In this document: positions 8,765-17,467 of the stretch, piece by piece
Numbering within the stretch: position 1 is the stretch's first letter
Layout: each line of letters begins with the position of its first letter
Notes under the pieces: generated by a model
Seen by the model: only the letters and a program-made list of their open reading frames with translations
What the model was told of the DNA's origin: nothing
The model's database searches: none
DNA from: Halostella limicola
GTDB lineage: Archaea; Halobacteriota; Halobacteria; Halobacteriales; Natronoarchaeaceae
NCBI RefSeq assembly: GCF_003675875.1
Contig: NZ_RCDI01000003.1
Coordinates: 124,001 to 188,000 of the forward strand
Length of the DNA stretch: 64,000 nt
Direction of reading: 5' to 3'
Program-made: the position numbers and the translations under genes

Positions 8765-9433
8765 TCAGGTTTGCGACTCCCCAATCACCGCGCCGCGAGC
8801 CGACCACGCGGCGAGGACGACGAACGCCGCGTAGACGATAGCGACAGCGATCACCACAGTCTCCCCGTCCACTCCGGGTATCGCGGCCGTCTGCCGCCAG
8901 TGATCCGTCGGTTCGAAGAGGGTAATCCGGGCGGTCCACGCGAGCAGAAGGAGAAGTAGTAACCCCAAGTACATGCGACGGAGGCGATGCCCTACCGCTT
9001 TCCAGAACGGCATCGTCACCGTCGGGGTGACCAGACTGTCGCTCAACTCCGCCTGCCAGCCGTCGTCGGATGCTCCGGACTGGGTCAGAATGCCGACGAA
9101 GAGATTCCGCTGCAGCGTTCTCACCCGCGACCGCCAGATGTTGTACTCACGGAACCGGTGGGCTTCGGTCAGGAGAAACGCCGTCACCGCGATCATCGCG
9201 ACCAGCAAGACATAGTGGGGGTTGTCCGGGCTGGAGAACGCCCACGTCAGGATCGCTGCGACGACGACCACCGCCCAGTTAGTCGTCTGATCAAGCCGCG
9301 CTCGTCAAGCGGTAGTCCGATCAACCTCTCCGCGGTACGGGTCGCCGACTAGAGAAGCGGTGTCCGACGTGTTTTTTCGAAACTCCCGAACGAGATCCGG
9401 TTCAGTCTCCGTCTCTGAGCCTCCATCCGCCAT
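8765..9433 (-). pseudogene. DUF2270 membrane protein interrupted by an in-frame TGA
   Basis: Read from ATG at 9433 the frame encodes a 222-codon DUF2270-type protein, broken at codon 43 (9305-9307) by TGA. Before the stop it reads PYRGEVDRTTA; after it, RARLDQTTNWAVVVVAAI continues in the same frame. In the haloarchaeal family as I know it a Trp stands at this point (W-R-x-R-L-D-x-T-T-N-W-A), so the change is TGG to TGA. The remainder has two N-terminal membrane helices around residues 60-90, a soluble part, and two more near 150-205. A shorter product from GTG at 9271 is possible but would lose the conserved amphipathic start. It lies tail-to-tail with the antiporter. Function of the family is unknown. 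Confidence 0.7.
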
Positions 9434-9558
9434 ACTCGATCGTTCGGACCTGAGGTCCTACATCTTTGCCGAGCGGCTACCGTCCGGATCGGGTGGAGGA
9501 GACAGTGACCGACGCTCGCGACGCTACGCGTCGCTTCGGAGCGTTGCGTCGACAGAAA

Positions 9559-9633
9559 TGCTCCGGCAGGGATTTGAACCCTGGTCCTTGCCGTGAGAGG
9601 GCAAGATGATTGGCCGGACTACACCACCAGAGC
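9559..9633 (-). tRNA. tRNA-Glu (anticodon CTC)
   Basis: Reading the minus strand, the acceptor GCTCTGG pairs with CCGGAGC, followed by discriminator A. The anticodon stem TTGCC/GGCAA encloses the seven-base loop CTCTCAC with anticodon CTC. The T-arm has GGTTCAAATCC. The length is 75 nt, there is no intron and CCA is not encoded. Confidence 0.95.
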
Positions 9634-9655
9634 GCATTCGATTGTAAGAAGGTAT

Positions 9656-9668
9656 GGTAATTTAACGG
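9656..9668 (-). promoter_or_regulatory. TATA-like promoter of tRNA-Glu
   Basis: On the minus strand this reads CCGTTAAATTACC, an AT-rich box in GC-rich surroundings, about 25-35 nt before the mature tRNA 5' end. The spacing suits an archaeal TATA element. Confidence 0.5.
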
Positions 9669-9843
9669 TTGCGTTTCGAAGACGCCGTGGGGCAGTTTGC
9701 CGTTCGAGAGCGACTCTCTATCGGGACAGGGTCGGCGAGACCGAACTCGGCCGAACGACGCGCGGAAAACGGCGATGCGTCTCGCCATCGGAAGCGGTAG
9801 AACACGCCGCAGAACACCCGAAAACCCGCCTACGCAACTGTCG

Positions 9844-11058
9844 TCACTCGTCCTCGTCGAACGGCGACCCCGCCGCGGCCGGCTCGTCGCCGTCGAGGCT
9901 GATGATGTTCTCCCGACCGACCCGGAGCTTGCTGATCGTCCCCTCGTCCTCCATGTCCGAGAGGAGCATACTGACCTTGGACTTCGACCAGCCCGTCTCG
10001 TCGACGATGTTGACCTGTTTCATCCGGCCGCCGTTCTCGTTCAGCAGCTTGACGACCCGGTCCTCGTCGGACAGCATCTCCTCGTCCTCGACGGCCGGTT
10101 CGGCCGCCGCCGCTCCGCCGGCGCCGGGCGAGTCGGTCCCGCCGGCGCCCGCCGACGCGGAGTCGTCGTCGCCGAGGATCGCGCCGTTGCGCCGCAGCGC
10201 GACGACGGCGACCGCGCCGAGCGCGAGCGCGGCGACGAGCGCCAGAACGGGGAGCGCGTCGCTCGCCAGCGTGTCCGAGCCGGATCCGTCGTTCGCGTCG
10301 TCCGATCCGGTCGCCGCGGTCGTGTTCTCGTCGGGAGTCTCGGTCGTCGTCACCGCGTCCGGCGGCGCGAGGACGACTCGCGGGCGGTTGTCGGTGAAGC
10401 GTCGCTCGCCGGTCCAGGTGACGGTGTCGCTCGATTCGAGCGATCCGGCGGACGGCTCCCCCGAGGGAGTCACTTCGTCGAACGCGAGGCCGTCGCCCGC
10501 GTCGACGACGAGCGCCTGGTCGGGGCCGACGTAGAGGCCGTCCTCGAACACGTCGCCGACGACGACGCGGTCGCCGTCCACGCTGGCGAACCCGGTCCAG
10601 GTGAACGACATCTCCACGACGCCGGAGCTCGTGCTGGTCCCGAGCTCCTCCTCGACCGCGGCGGTCCGCGAGAAGGCGACGGCGTCCATCGTCCGGTTCG
10701 TCTCGTTCTCGCCGGCGGCGGCGAGCGCGTTCGCCTGCCGCCGGAAGTCGTCGTACAGCTGCGTCTCGTTCTCCTCGAACCGGTCGGCGAACGTCCGGAA
10801 CTGCTCGGTTTCGGAGTCGTTCGTCAGGCGGCGTTCGTAGTGGAACGTCCAGCGCGCGGAGCCGTTCGCGTGCACCTCGATTCGGAACTCCGTGTAGTCG
10901 AACTGCTGCGCGCCGATCGAAGCGGTCTCCGCGCCGGTGTTAGTGTCGGCGCTCACGGGGGTTCGATCAGCGGCGGGGGAGGGGTCGAACGCGCCCGCGC
11001 CGGCGAGTACCGCGACGCAGACCGCGAACGCGAGAGCGACACCGAACGCCCGTTTCAT
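9844..11058 (-). CDS. Membrane-anchored protein with C-terminal winged helix-turn-helix
   Basis: 404 residues. A Sec-type signal (MKRAF then a hydrophobic stretch to AGAGAF) opens the protein. Residues about 35-235 are an extracellular domain rich in Asp, Asn and Thr. A hydrophobic helix at about 277-297 (LPVLALVAALALGAVAVVAL) is followed by a Gly/Ala linker. The last 75 residues form a winged HTH: EDRVVKLLNENGGRMKQV, then TGWSKSKVSMLLSDMEDEG. This matches haloarchaeal DUF7343/DUF7345-type proteins, thought to carry an external signal to a cytoplasmic DNA-binding domain. No partner gene is adjacent, and the target is unknown. Confidence 0.8.
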   Translation of the reverse strand: MKRAFGVALAFAVCVAVLAGAGAFDPSPAADRTPVSADTNTGAETASIGAQQFDYTEFRIEVHANGSARWTFHYERRLTNDSETEQFRTFADRFEENETQLYDDFRRQANALAAAGENETNRTMDAVAFSRTAAVEEELGTSTSSGVVEMSFTWTGFASVDGDRVVVGDVFEDGLYVGPDQALVVDAGDGLAFDEVTPSGEPSAGSLESSDTVTWTGERRFTDNRPRVVLAPPDAVTTTETPDENTTAATGSDDANDGSGSDTLASDALPVLALVAALALGAVAVVALRRNGAILGDDDSASAGAGGTDSPGAGGAAAAEPAVEDEEMLSDEDRVVKLLNENGGRMKQVNIVDETGWSKSKVSMLLSDMEDEGTISKLRVGRENIISLDGDEPAAAGSPFDEDE

Positions 11059-11167
11059 TCGTGTAAGTGCAAACGGGGCGCTGTCAAATGCCTTGCGACC
11101 GCGGTCGGTTCAATTTCTCGAAACGTTAACCGTCACTTTCGATCCGACCGGCCGGAATCTGTCGGAA

Positions 11168-11911
11168 TTACGGTGCAAGCCGATTCTTCCGATTTTTCAT
11201 GTTCTCCTCGTAGTAGTCGAAGGTGATGGGGCACCACTCACTGGCGAGGTCGAGGACGCATTCGGTCATCTCGCGGATCTCCCACTGGGCGTCCGCGGCC
11301 GCCCGCATGTCGGCCACGTGCATTAGCATCCGGGCGTTCATCGACATCACCATGTTCACCTCCGTCCCGATGGGGAGGACGAAGCGGGCGTCTTCCGGGG
11401 GCATCCCCATCTCCAGCAGTTCCTGGTAATCCTCGACGGATCGGCGGACCGAACGTCGGAACAGTTCCTCGCGCTGCTCCACCGTCTCCTCGTCGACGGG
11501 ACCGGACTGCTGATTGCGACCCACCCAGTCCGGGTCCGACGCGGAGGGCGGCGTGACCACCATCGCTCCCTCCTCGACGTCGGCCGGGTCGACGTCGTCG
11601 AAGGCGACGTACCGCATCGACTGCACGTCGAAGCTGACGTGGCGGTGCCGAGTGATCTGGGCCATACAGGACCGGCTGATCCCCTTCACCGCGAACGTGG
11701 CCTGCGGGTGCTCGAACGGGCCGAAGTGGCCGTGGTCGAGCAGGTGGCCGATGAGGGTCCGCTTTTTCTCCTCCACGTCGTCGCCCTCGATGGTCGACAT
11801 CGTCTCCTCGAAGGACTGGTCGCCCACGAACTCGCCCATGTAGTCGTTGCGCGCCGCGGAGCAGATGACGCGCTCGGGGTCGTCGGTCGCCTCTAGGAGT
11901 TCGACTTCCAT
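11168..11911 (-). CDS. thyX: Flavin-dependent thymidylate synthase
   Basis: 247 residues, normal for ThyX. It makes dTMP from dUMP using methylene-folate, FAD and NADPH. The signature RHRx7S is present as RHRHVSFDVQS (Arg88-Ser98) followed by MR; the usual Asn before the second Ser pair is Asp here. The C-terminal FAD/substrate segment RMLMHVADMRAAADAQWEIREM is intact. The ATG at 11911 has a good AGGAGG ribosome site about 10 nt upstream; the longer upstream reading crosses the divergent hydrolase gene and is not coding. The gene is divergent from the hydrolase at 12008. Confidence 0.95.
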   Translation of the reverse strand: MEVELLEATDDPERVICSAARNDYMGEFVGDQSFEETMSTIEGDDVEEKKRTLIGHLLDHGHFGPFEHPQATFAVKGISRSCMAQITRHRHVSFDVQSMRYVAFDDVDPADVEEGAMVVTPPSASDPDWVGRNQQSGPVDEETVEQREELFRRSVRRSVEDYQELLEMGMPPEDARFVLPIGTEVNMVMSMNARMLMHVADMRAAADAQWEIREMTECVLDLASEWCPITFDYYEENMKNRKNRLAP

Positions 11912-12007
11912 GCTATCACTGCCTCCTGAGTCGCACTCTCTCGATAAGAAGGCTTCCGTATGCCGTCGAACAGAAGACCGAAGCGATCGACGGCCGTAGC
12001 TCGGCGC

Positions 12008-12586
12008 ATGATCCACAACCTGGCTCAGGGCGTACAGGCGTTCACGAGCAACGCGTTTCTCGTCGTCGGCGACCGGACCGTGCTGGTCGACCCCGGCGCG
12101 AATTTCGACGTCGTCTCGACGGTGCGAGAGCGCGTCGACGGGCTGGACGCCGTCGTCCTGACTCATACCCACCCGGACCACGTCGGCAACCTTCCGGACG
12201 TCGTCGACGCGTTCGATGTGGAGGTGTGGGGGTTCGACGGCGACCGCGACGACGTGGACCGCGTCATCGCCGACGGTGACGCGGTAACGCTCGGCGACCA
12301 CGAGTACGACGCGATGCACACGCCCGGCCACAAGGACGACCACCTCTGTTTCTACTCGGCGGACGCGAGCGTCCTGCTCGCCGGGGACCTGATCTTCCAG
12401 AACGGGAGCTTCGGCCGGACGGATCTGGAAGAAGGGGACCGCGCGGCGCTGATCGAGAGCATCGACCGCGTGGTCGAGGCGGTCGACGAGGACCTCCGCG
12501 AGATGCACACCGGACACGGGCCGAGCGTCGTCGACGACCCGTACAACCACGTGGAACTCGCGGCGAAGATGGCGAGGGGTGCCTGA
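12008..12586 (+). CDS. Metallo-beta-lactamase-fold hydrolase
   Basis: 192 residues. The zinc motif is HTHPDH at about 55-60, with GHKDDHLCFY (His about 102), the Asp in LLAGDLIF and a final HTGHG for the remaining ligands. The family includes glyoxalase II and many metal-dependent hydrolases; the substrate here is unknown. ATG 12008 directly gives MIHNLAQGVQAFTSNAFLV, the normal first strand; ATG 11960 would add 16 basic residues and is less likely. A TATA-like CTTCTTATCG on the opposite strand at about 11942-11951 serves the divergent thyX. Confidence 0.85.
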   Translation: MIHNLAQGVQAFTSNAFLVVGDRTVLVDPGANFDVVSTVRERVDGLDAVVLTHTHPDHVGNLPDVVDAFDVEVWGFDGDRDDVDRVIADGDAVTLGDHEYDAMHTPGHKDDHLCFYSADASVLLAGDLIFQNGSFGRTDLEEGDRAALIESIDRVVEAVDEDLREMHTGHGPSVVDDPYNHVELAAKMARGA

Positions 12587-12889
12587 TTACTCCGACGCTT
12601 CGGTCACGGCGACCGTCCCGTCGCCGCGGACGGTGACCCGGCAGCCGACGTAGGTGAACGATACCCGGTCCGGGGTGCGGTCCAGTTCGGTCCGGAACAG
12701 GGCGTTCAGGGCGTCCGCGTCGATCGTCTCGGAGAGCGGCGGTAGATCCAGCGCCGATACGTCCACCGCATCGGAAACCGCGGTGACGACGGTCGTGCTG
12801 ATTGAGTGGGCGCTCTCGAAATCGTGCCTTACCGTGATGTTCGACGGCGACTGAGAGGTCGGCGCGACTGCGTCGCTTCGTGACGTCAT
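12587..12889 (-). CDS. HalOD1 output-domain protein
   Basis: 100 residues. The pattern ISTTVVTAVSDAVDV, LPPLSETIDADALNALF and VSFTYVGCRVTVRGDGTVAV is that of the haloarchaeal output domain HalOD1, a short alpha-beta domain found alone or with response-regulator modules. Its exact role is unknown; signal output is a family inference. ATG 12889 gives a standard start; a GTG at 12901 could add four residues. Its stop codon abuts that of the convergent hydrolase with no spacer. Confidence 0.8.
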   Translation of the reverse strand: MTSRSDAVAPTSQSPSNITVRHDFESAHSISTTVVTAVSDAVDVSALDLPPLSETIDADALNALFRTELDRTPDRVSFTYVGCRVTVRGDGTVAVTEASE

Positions 12890-13048
12890 TACGAGCAACA
12901 CCGACGGTTATGGGTTTAAAATGAGTTGAACGTTCCCGGTTTCTGACCACCTACAATCAGTGCTTGAACGGCGTTTTCGGGGCCGCCGAGCGCGGTTCCC
13001 TCCGTCGATATCCGATATTTGACTGTTTTCCGAGGTCAGGATGGAACC

Positions 13049-13894
13049 TCACTCCAGCGCGGCGGCGATCACCGCATCGAGCGCGACCTCGTAGGCGTCG
13101 GCGGCGGCCGCCGGATCCGACCGTTCGGCGTCCGGGAGCGCAGGGAGCGAGACGGTCGCCGCGGGGGAGAGGTGATCGACCACGTCAGGGACGGTCTCTT
13201 CCAGAGACCCCTCGCGCGCGCTGCCGCCGGCGACATCGCAGGCCGTCAGGTAGCGGTCGCCGTCGTACACCCGGACCCGAGCGGGCTCGACGGCCGCGAC
13301 GGCGTCGAAGGGGACGCCGGTAAGGGGCCGGGCAACGTCGGCGTAGGACTCGACGACGGCGCGGTCCCGGTCGCGGACGCGGTCCGCGAGGCGCTCGAAC
13401 GACGGCAGGTATCGCTCGCGCGTGACGGCGTCGAGTGCCTCCACCGAGTCGACCGCCGCGGCGTCCCCCACCGGAAGTCCCGCTGCGACGGGGTCGGGGA
13501 CGTCCGCGGCGGCGTTGACGACGAACTCGTCGGCCCGCGCGCCGTCCGTCCGGTCTCCCTCAGCTGACGACGGGCGAACCCGGTCGAGCACGAACCGCCT
13601 GCGGGCCCGCCCGACGAGGCCGGTTCCCGGTCCCGGTGACGGCCGCCACAGGCGGTGGACGGGATTTATCTCCTCCGGCGCGACCGGGGCCGCGCTCGCG
13701 GCCGCGAGGCGCTTCGCGTCCTTCCCGTAGAGCCGGCCGTCCGCGACCGCTCGGCGGACGTCGTCGTGGTCGAACCAGTAGTCGTTGCCGGCGCGGGGCT
13801 TGAAGCCGACGCCGCCGATCCGCTCCAAGAGGGCGGTCGAGAACGTCGTCTTGCCGGCGTCGACGCGGTCGCCTCCGACGACGAGGACCCTCAT
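13049..13894 (-). CDS. P-loop ATPase/GTPase-like protein
   Basis: 281 residues beginning MRVLVVGGDRVDAGKTTF; the Walker A loop GGDRVDAGKTT sits at residues 7-17, as in dethiobiotin-synthetase-like and MobB/CobQ-like P-loop enzymes. Further on, DEFVVNAAADVPDP and RAVVESYADVARPL fit the later strands of such folds. It is a conserved haloarchaeal protein without an assigned reaction. The start ATG at 13894 overlaps the stop of the upstream DUF5827 gene by four bases, so the two are probably co-translated. Confidence 0.7.
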   Translation of the reverse strand: MRVLVVGGDRVDAGKTTFSTALLERIGGVGFKPRAGNDYWFDHDDVRRAVADGRLYGKDAKRLAAASAAPVAPEEINPVHRLWRPSPGPGTGLVGRARRRFVLDRVRPSSAEGDRTDGARADEFVVNAAADVPDPVAAGLPVGDAAAVDSVEALDAVTRERYLPSFERLADRVRDRDRAVVESYADVARPLTGVPFDAVAAVEPARVRVYDGDRYLTACDVAGGSAREGSLEETVPDVVDHLSPAATVSLPALPDAERSDPAAAADAYEVALDAVIAAALE

Positions 13895-14157
13895 TCCTTC
13901 AGGCCGTAGTACCCCGGCTCCTCCTCGTCGCGGGGCTCCCCGACGACGAGGTCGTCGGCGTTGCGCATGATCCACGGGATGGCCCAGTCCAGCAGGACGT
14001 CCTCGGTCTCGACGTCGATCTCGGCGTCGGGGTCGAGCTCCTGGAGCATGCGGGCGATCTCGTAGACGGTGTACATCCGGTCCGGCTCCAGCAGTTCCTC
14101 GGCGGTGTAGAAGTCACAGGGGTGGAGCTGGTCGAACTCGTCTTTCGAAACGGGCAT
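13891..14157 (-). CDS. DUF5827 family protein
   Basis: 88 residues, very acidic. The sequence CDFYTAEELLEPDRMYTVYEIA and VLLDWAIPWIMRNADDLVV is the hallmark of DUF5827, a small haloarchaeal family with no known function. It is soluble with no signal or metal motif. It precedes and overlaps the P-loop protein gene at 13049, so the two may act together. The 235 nt upstream hold no gene I can recognise; an AT-rich patch at 14335-14365 may be its promoter region. Confidence 0.8.
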   Translation of the reverse strand: MPVSKDEFDQLHPCDFYTAEELLEPDRMYTVYEIARMLQELDPDAEIDVETEDVLLDWAIPWIMRNADDLVVGEPRDEEEPGYYGLKE

Positions 14158-14392
14158 GCACCCGGCTACGCGCGGTGTCCGGGTAAATCGTGCGATGTCG
14201 AGGGCAGGAGCCGGGGCGGACAGCCCCGGAGCGGCTGACAGTAGCGAGCGGGACCGAACGTCGGCGGACGACCTCGACCACCGGCGGACGGTTGTGCGCC
14301 GCGTCCGCACACGGATCCAGTCGGTTTCGACGGCATAAGTATATCGGTCAGAATCCATATAGGACAACGGAGTGGGGGGATCCGCTCGGGAG

Positions 14393-17344
14393 TCACAGCG
14401 CGTCGTCGAGCTTCTCGACGGGGTGCGGCGGGCGAGACTCGCCCTCGCGGTCGCCGAGTTGCGTCCGACACGACGCGCCGGGCGCGACGACTGTGTCGGC
14501 GTCGCTCTCGGCGACCTGGTCGAAGAGGATCCGGCCGACGTCCTTCGAGAGGTCGTAGTGCTCGGCCTCGTAGCCGAAGCTCCCGGCCATGCCGCAACAG
14601 CCGCTGTCGAGCGGGTCGACGGCGTACCCCGCGCGGCGGAGGACGCCGACGGCGTGGTGGTCCGTCCCCAGCGCCTTCTGGTGGCAGTGGCCGTGGTACG
14701 CGAGCGACTCGTCGGGCGCGTCGAACACCACCCGTTCGTCGACCCGCGCCCGGTCGAGGTACTCGCAGACGCCGCGCGCGCTCGCGGCGACCGCCTCCGC
14801 CGCCTCGCGCCGCCGGTCGCCGACCAGGTCGGGGGCTTCGTCCTGTACCATCGCGGCGTCGGACGGTTCGACGAACAGGAGCGACCGCCCGGACTCGACC
14901 CGCGGCGCGACGGCGTCGACGAGCGCACCGGCGCGGTCGGCCGCGACGTCCAGCACCCCCTGCGAGTAGGCCGCCCGCCCGGTCGGCCCGACGGTGGTCA
15001 GCTCGACCCTGACGTCCGCCGCTTCGAGGACCCGCACCGCCGCTTTCCCGGGCGCCGGATAGCTGTAGTTCGTGTACGTGTCCGGGAACAGGACGACGGT
15101 GTCGACGGCGTCGCCGGGGTCGACGCGCGGACCGCCCCGCGCCTCGTACCAGTCTTCGAGGCTCTTCCGGCGGAACCGGGGGAACGGACGCTCGCTCGCC
15201 AGCCCGACCCGTTCCGCGAGTGCGTCCGCACCGGGGGCCTTCTGGAGCCAGTTGGACAGCGGCGCGGTCTTGCTCCCCAGCGCCGCGAGGCGGTCGACGT
15301 TGGCGAACAGGCGCTCGCGGAGGCTCGTCCCCTCGCGCTCGTGGTGCTCGTGTTTCAGTTCGGCCTTCAGCTTCGCCATGTCGACGCCGGTCGGGCAGTC
15401 GCTCTTGCAGGCCTTGCAGCCGACACAGAGGTCGAGCACCGTCTCCTGGAACCGGTCGCTGTACAGCTCGTCGCGGGGGAGTTCGCCGCTGATGCCCGCC
15501 CGGAGGAGGTTCGCCCGGCCGCGCGTGGTGGCGATCTCCTCGTCGGTGGCGCGGTAGGTGGGACACATCGTGTCGGACTCCGTCTGCCGGCACGTGCCGC
15601 AGCCGTTGCAGAGTTCGACGAGTTCGCCGTAGCCGCCCTCCTCGGAGAAGTCTTGCACCGTCTTCGGTTCGATCGTCGAGTACGCCGGGCCGTAGCGGAG
15701 GTGCTCGCGGATGTCGGTGGGGTCGTCGTCGCGGAACACGACCTTGCCGGGGTTCAGCCGCCAGTCCGGGTCGAACGCGGACTTCACCGCCTTGAACGCG
15801 TTCCACAGCTGCGGCCCGTACAGCTTCGGGTTGAACTGCGTCCGGGCGAGGCCGTCGCCGTGCTCGCCGGAGAAGGAGCCGTCGTACTCGGCGACGAGCG
15901 AGGTGACGTCCTCGGCGATGGCGCGCATAGTCTCGACGCCCTCCTCCTCTTTCAGGTTCAGGATCGGCCGGATGTGGAGCGTTCCGACGCCGGCGTGGGC
16001 GAAGTACGCCGCCGAGGTTCCGTGGTCGTCGAGTATCTCCCGGAACCCCTCGACGTACTCCGCGAGGTCGTCGGGCGGCACGGAGGCGTCCTCGACGAAC
16101 GGGTACGGTTTCGGGTCGCCGTCGAGGCTCATCAGCAGCGGGATGGCCGCCTTCCGGAGCTTCCAGATCTTCTCCTGCTCGTCGGGCTCGAACGCGGCCA
16201 GCGCGTCGAACGCGGGGCCGCCCGCGAGGAGTCGCTCGTCGGCCGCGTCGACCGCCGCGGGGAGGTCGTCGTGCAGTTCGTCGTCGAACTCGACCATCAG
16301 CGCCGCGGCGGCGCGGTCGGGGATCGGGTCGGCGTACTCCGCGTATTCCGCCGACTCGCCGGCGAGGCGGAACACCTCGTCGTCCATCAACTCGACCGCG
16401 CTGGGGTCGAGATCGAGCGCCTCGGGCACGGCGCGCATCGCGTCGACGAGGTCGTCGTAGCAGTACAGCGCCAGCGCCGTCTCGTCGGGCTTCGAGACGA
16501 GCGACAGCGTCGCCTCCACGACGACGCCCAGCGTCCCCTCCGCGCCGACCAGCAGCTTCGAGAGGTTGATCACCCGATCCCCGTCCTCCTCGCGGATCAC
16601 CTTCTGGAGGTTGTAGCCGCTGACCGTCCGCTTCAGGTCGGGGTAGCGGTCCGCGATCTCGTCGGCGTTGTCCTCGACGACGGCGCGGACGGTCCGGTAG
16701 ATCGCCGCCTCGCGGTCGTCCTTTCCCACGATCGCGTCCCACTCGTCGCTGTCGAGGGCGACGTCGCGGGTCCGGATCGCGGTCCCGTCCGCAAGGACGA
16801 CCCGGAGTTCGTCCACGTACGCGTCGGTGATGCCGTACCGGACGGAGTGCGCGCCGGTCGAGTTGTTGCCGATGCCGCCCCCGACCGTCGCCCGGTTCGA
16901 CGAGGCCGGGTCGGGCGCGAACTTCAGTCCGTACTGCGCGAGGTGGGCGTCGAGGTCGTCCTGGACGACCCCCGGCTGCACCGTCGCCTCCATCGCCTCG
17001 GGGTCCACGTCCACGACGGCGTCCATGTGCCGGGAGAGGTCGAGGACGAGACAGCCCGGACCGACCGCCTGCCCGGCCAGCGAGGAGCCGGCGCCCCGCG
17101 GGAGGACGGGAACCTCGTGGTCGCCGGCCACCCGGACGGCGGCCGCCACGTCGTCGGCGTCCCGCGGGAACGCCACGCCGGCGGGGCGGGCCTGATAGAC
17201 GCTGCCGTCGGTCGCGTACAGGACCTGCGAGTACTCGTCGAAGCGGACCTCGCCGTCCACCGCCGCCCGCAGGTCCTCAGCGAGCGCGGCGAACTCGTCG
17301 ACGTCGGGACCGGCGAAGCTTGGAGCGCGGTCGTCGGCGGCCAT
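14393..17344 (-). CDS. Fused FAD-linked oxidase / iron-sulphur oxidoreductase (GlcD-GlpC type)
   Basis: 983 residues joining two enzyme halves. Residues about 35-540 are a PCMH/VAO-type FAD domain (LPRGAGSSLAGQAVG near 81-95; SSNRATVGGGIGNNSTGAHS near 150). The C-terminal half carries two ferredoxin clusters (CNGCGTCRQTESDTMCP near 576; CVGCKACKSDCP near 640) and the CCG domains with YHGHCHQKALG and DSGCCGMAGSFG near 913. Such fusions oxidise D-2-hydroxy acids such as D-lactate or glycolate and pass electrons to the quinone pool at the membrane face. The substrate cannot be read from sequence. It is a single transcription unit between sod and DUF5827. Confidence 0.85.
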   Translation of the reverse strand: MAADDRAPSFAGPDVDEFAALAEDLRAAVDGEVRFDEYSQVLYATDGSVYQARPAGVAFPRDADDVAAAVRVAGDHEVPVLPRGAGSSLAGQAVGPGCLVLDLSRHMDAVVDVDPEAMEATVQPGVVQDDLDAHLAQYGLKFAPDPASSNRATVGGGIGNNSTGAHSVRYGITDAYVDELRVVLADGTAIRTRDVALDSDEWDAIVGKDDREAAIYRTVRAVVEDNADEIADRYPDLKRTVSGYNLQKVIREEDGDRVINLSKLLVGAEGTLGVVVEATLSLVSKPDETALALYCYDDLVDAMRAVPEALDLDPSAVELMDDEVFRLAGESAEYAEYADPIPDRAAAALMVEFDDELHDDLPAAVDAADERLLAGGPAFDALAAFEPDEQEKIWKLRKAAIPLLMSLDGDPKPYPFVEDASVPPDDLAEYVEGFREILDDHGTSAAYFAHAGVGTLHIRPILNLKEEEGVETMRAIAEDVTSLVAEYDGSFSGEHGDGLARTQFNPKLYGPQLWNAFKAVKSAFDPDWRLNPGKVVFRDDDPTDIREHLRYGPAYSTIEPKTVQDFSEEGGYGELVELCNGCGTCRQTESDTMCPTYRATDEEIATTRGRANLLRAGISGELPRDELYSDRFQETVLDLCVGCKACKSDCPTGVDMAKLKAELKHEHHEREGTSLRERLFANVDRLAALGSKTAPLSNWLQKAPGADALAERVGLASERPFPRFRRKSLEDWYEARGGPRVDPGDAVDTVVLFPDTYTNYSYPAPGKAAVRVLEAADVRVELTTVGPTGRAAYSQGVLDVAADRAGALVDAVAPRVESGRSLLFVEPSDAAMVQDEAPDLVGDRRREAAEAVAASARGVCEYLDRARVDERVVFDAPDESLAYHGHCHQKALGTDHHAVGVLRRAGYAVDPLDSGCCGMAGSFGYEAEHYDLSKDVGRILFDQVAESDADTVVAPGASCRTQLGDREGESRPPHPVEKLDDAL

Positions 17345-17438
17345 AGTCGCGGCACGCCGTCCACGGTCATGAAAGTATGCCTACCGGTAGCACGGATCGC
17401 GCTCGAACCGACTATCGACGACCGACCGCTCCGGCGCG

Positions 17439-17445
17439 AAAAAAA
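17439..17445 (-). terminator. Oligo-T terminator after sod
   Basis: On the minus strand a run of seven T lies about 23 nt after the superoxide dismutase stop, in otherwise GC-rich DNA. This is the usual look of an archaeal intrinsic terminator. Confidence 0.55.
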
Positions 17446-17467
17446 GCGTAGGTTACCGACTCGTCGC

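Noticed and set aside
8765-9558. tRNA-Glu 3' end repeated as an attachment site on the far side of the low-GC segment
   Set aside because: I looked for a copy of the last 20 bases of the tRNA between 7250 and 9558 and saw none.
9360-9596. Plus-strand small ORF near tRNA-Glu
   Set aside because: It overlaps the N-terminal part of the DUF2270 frame and part of the tRNA gene, and has no ribosome site.
14158-14392. Short minus-strand ORF upstream of DUF5827
   Set aside because: After about 15 residues the text becomes arginine-rich and unlike haloarchaeal proteins; it is read as non-coding.
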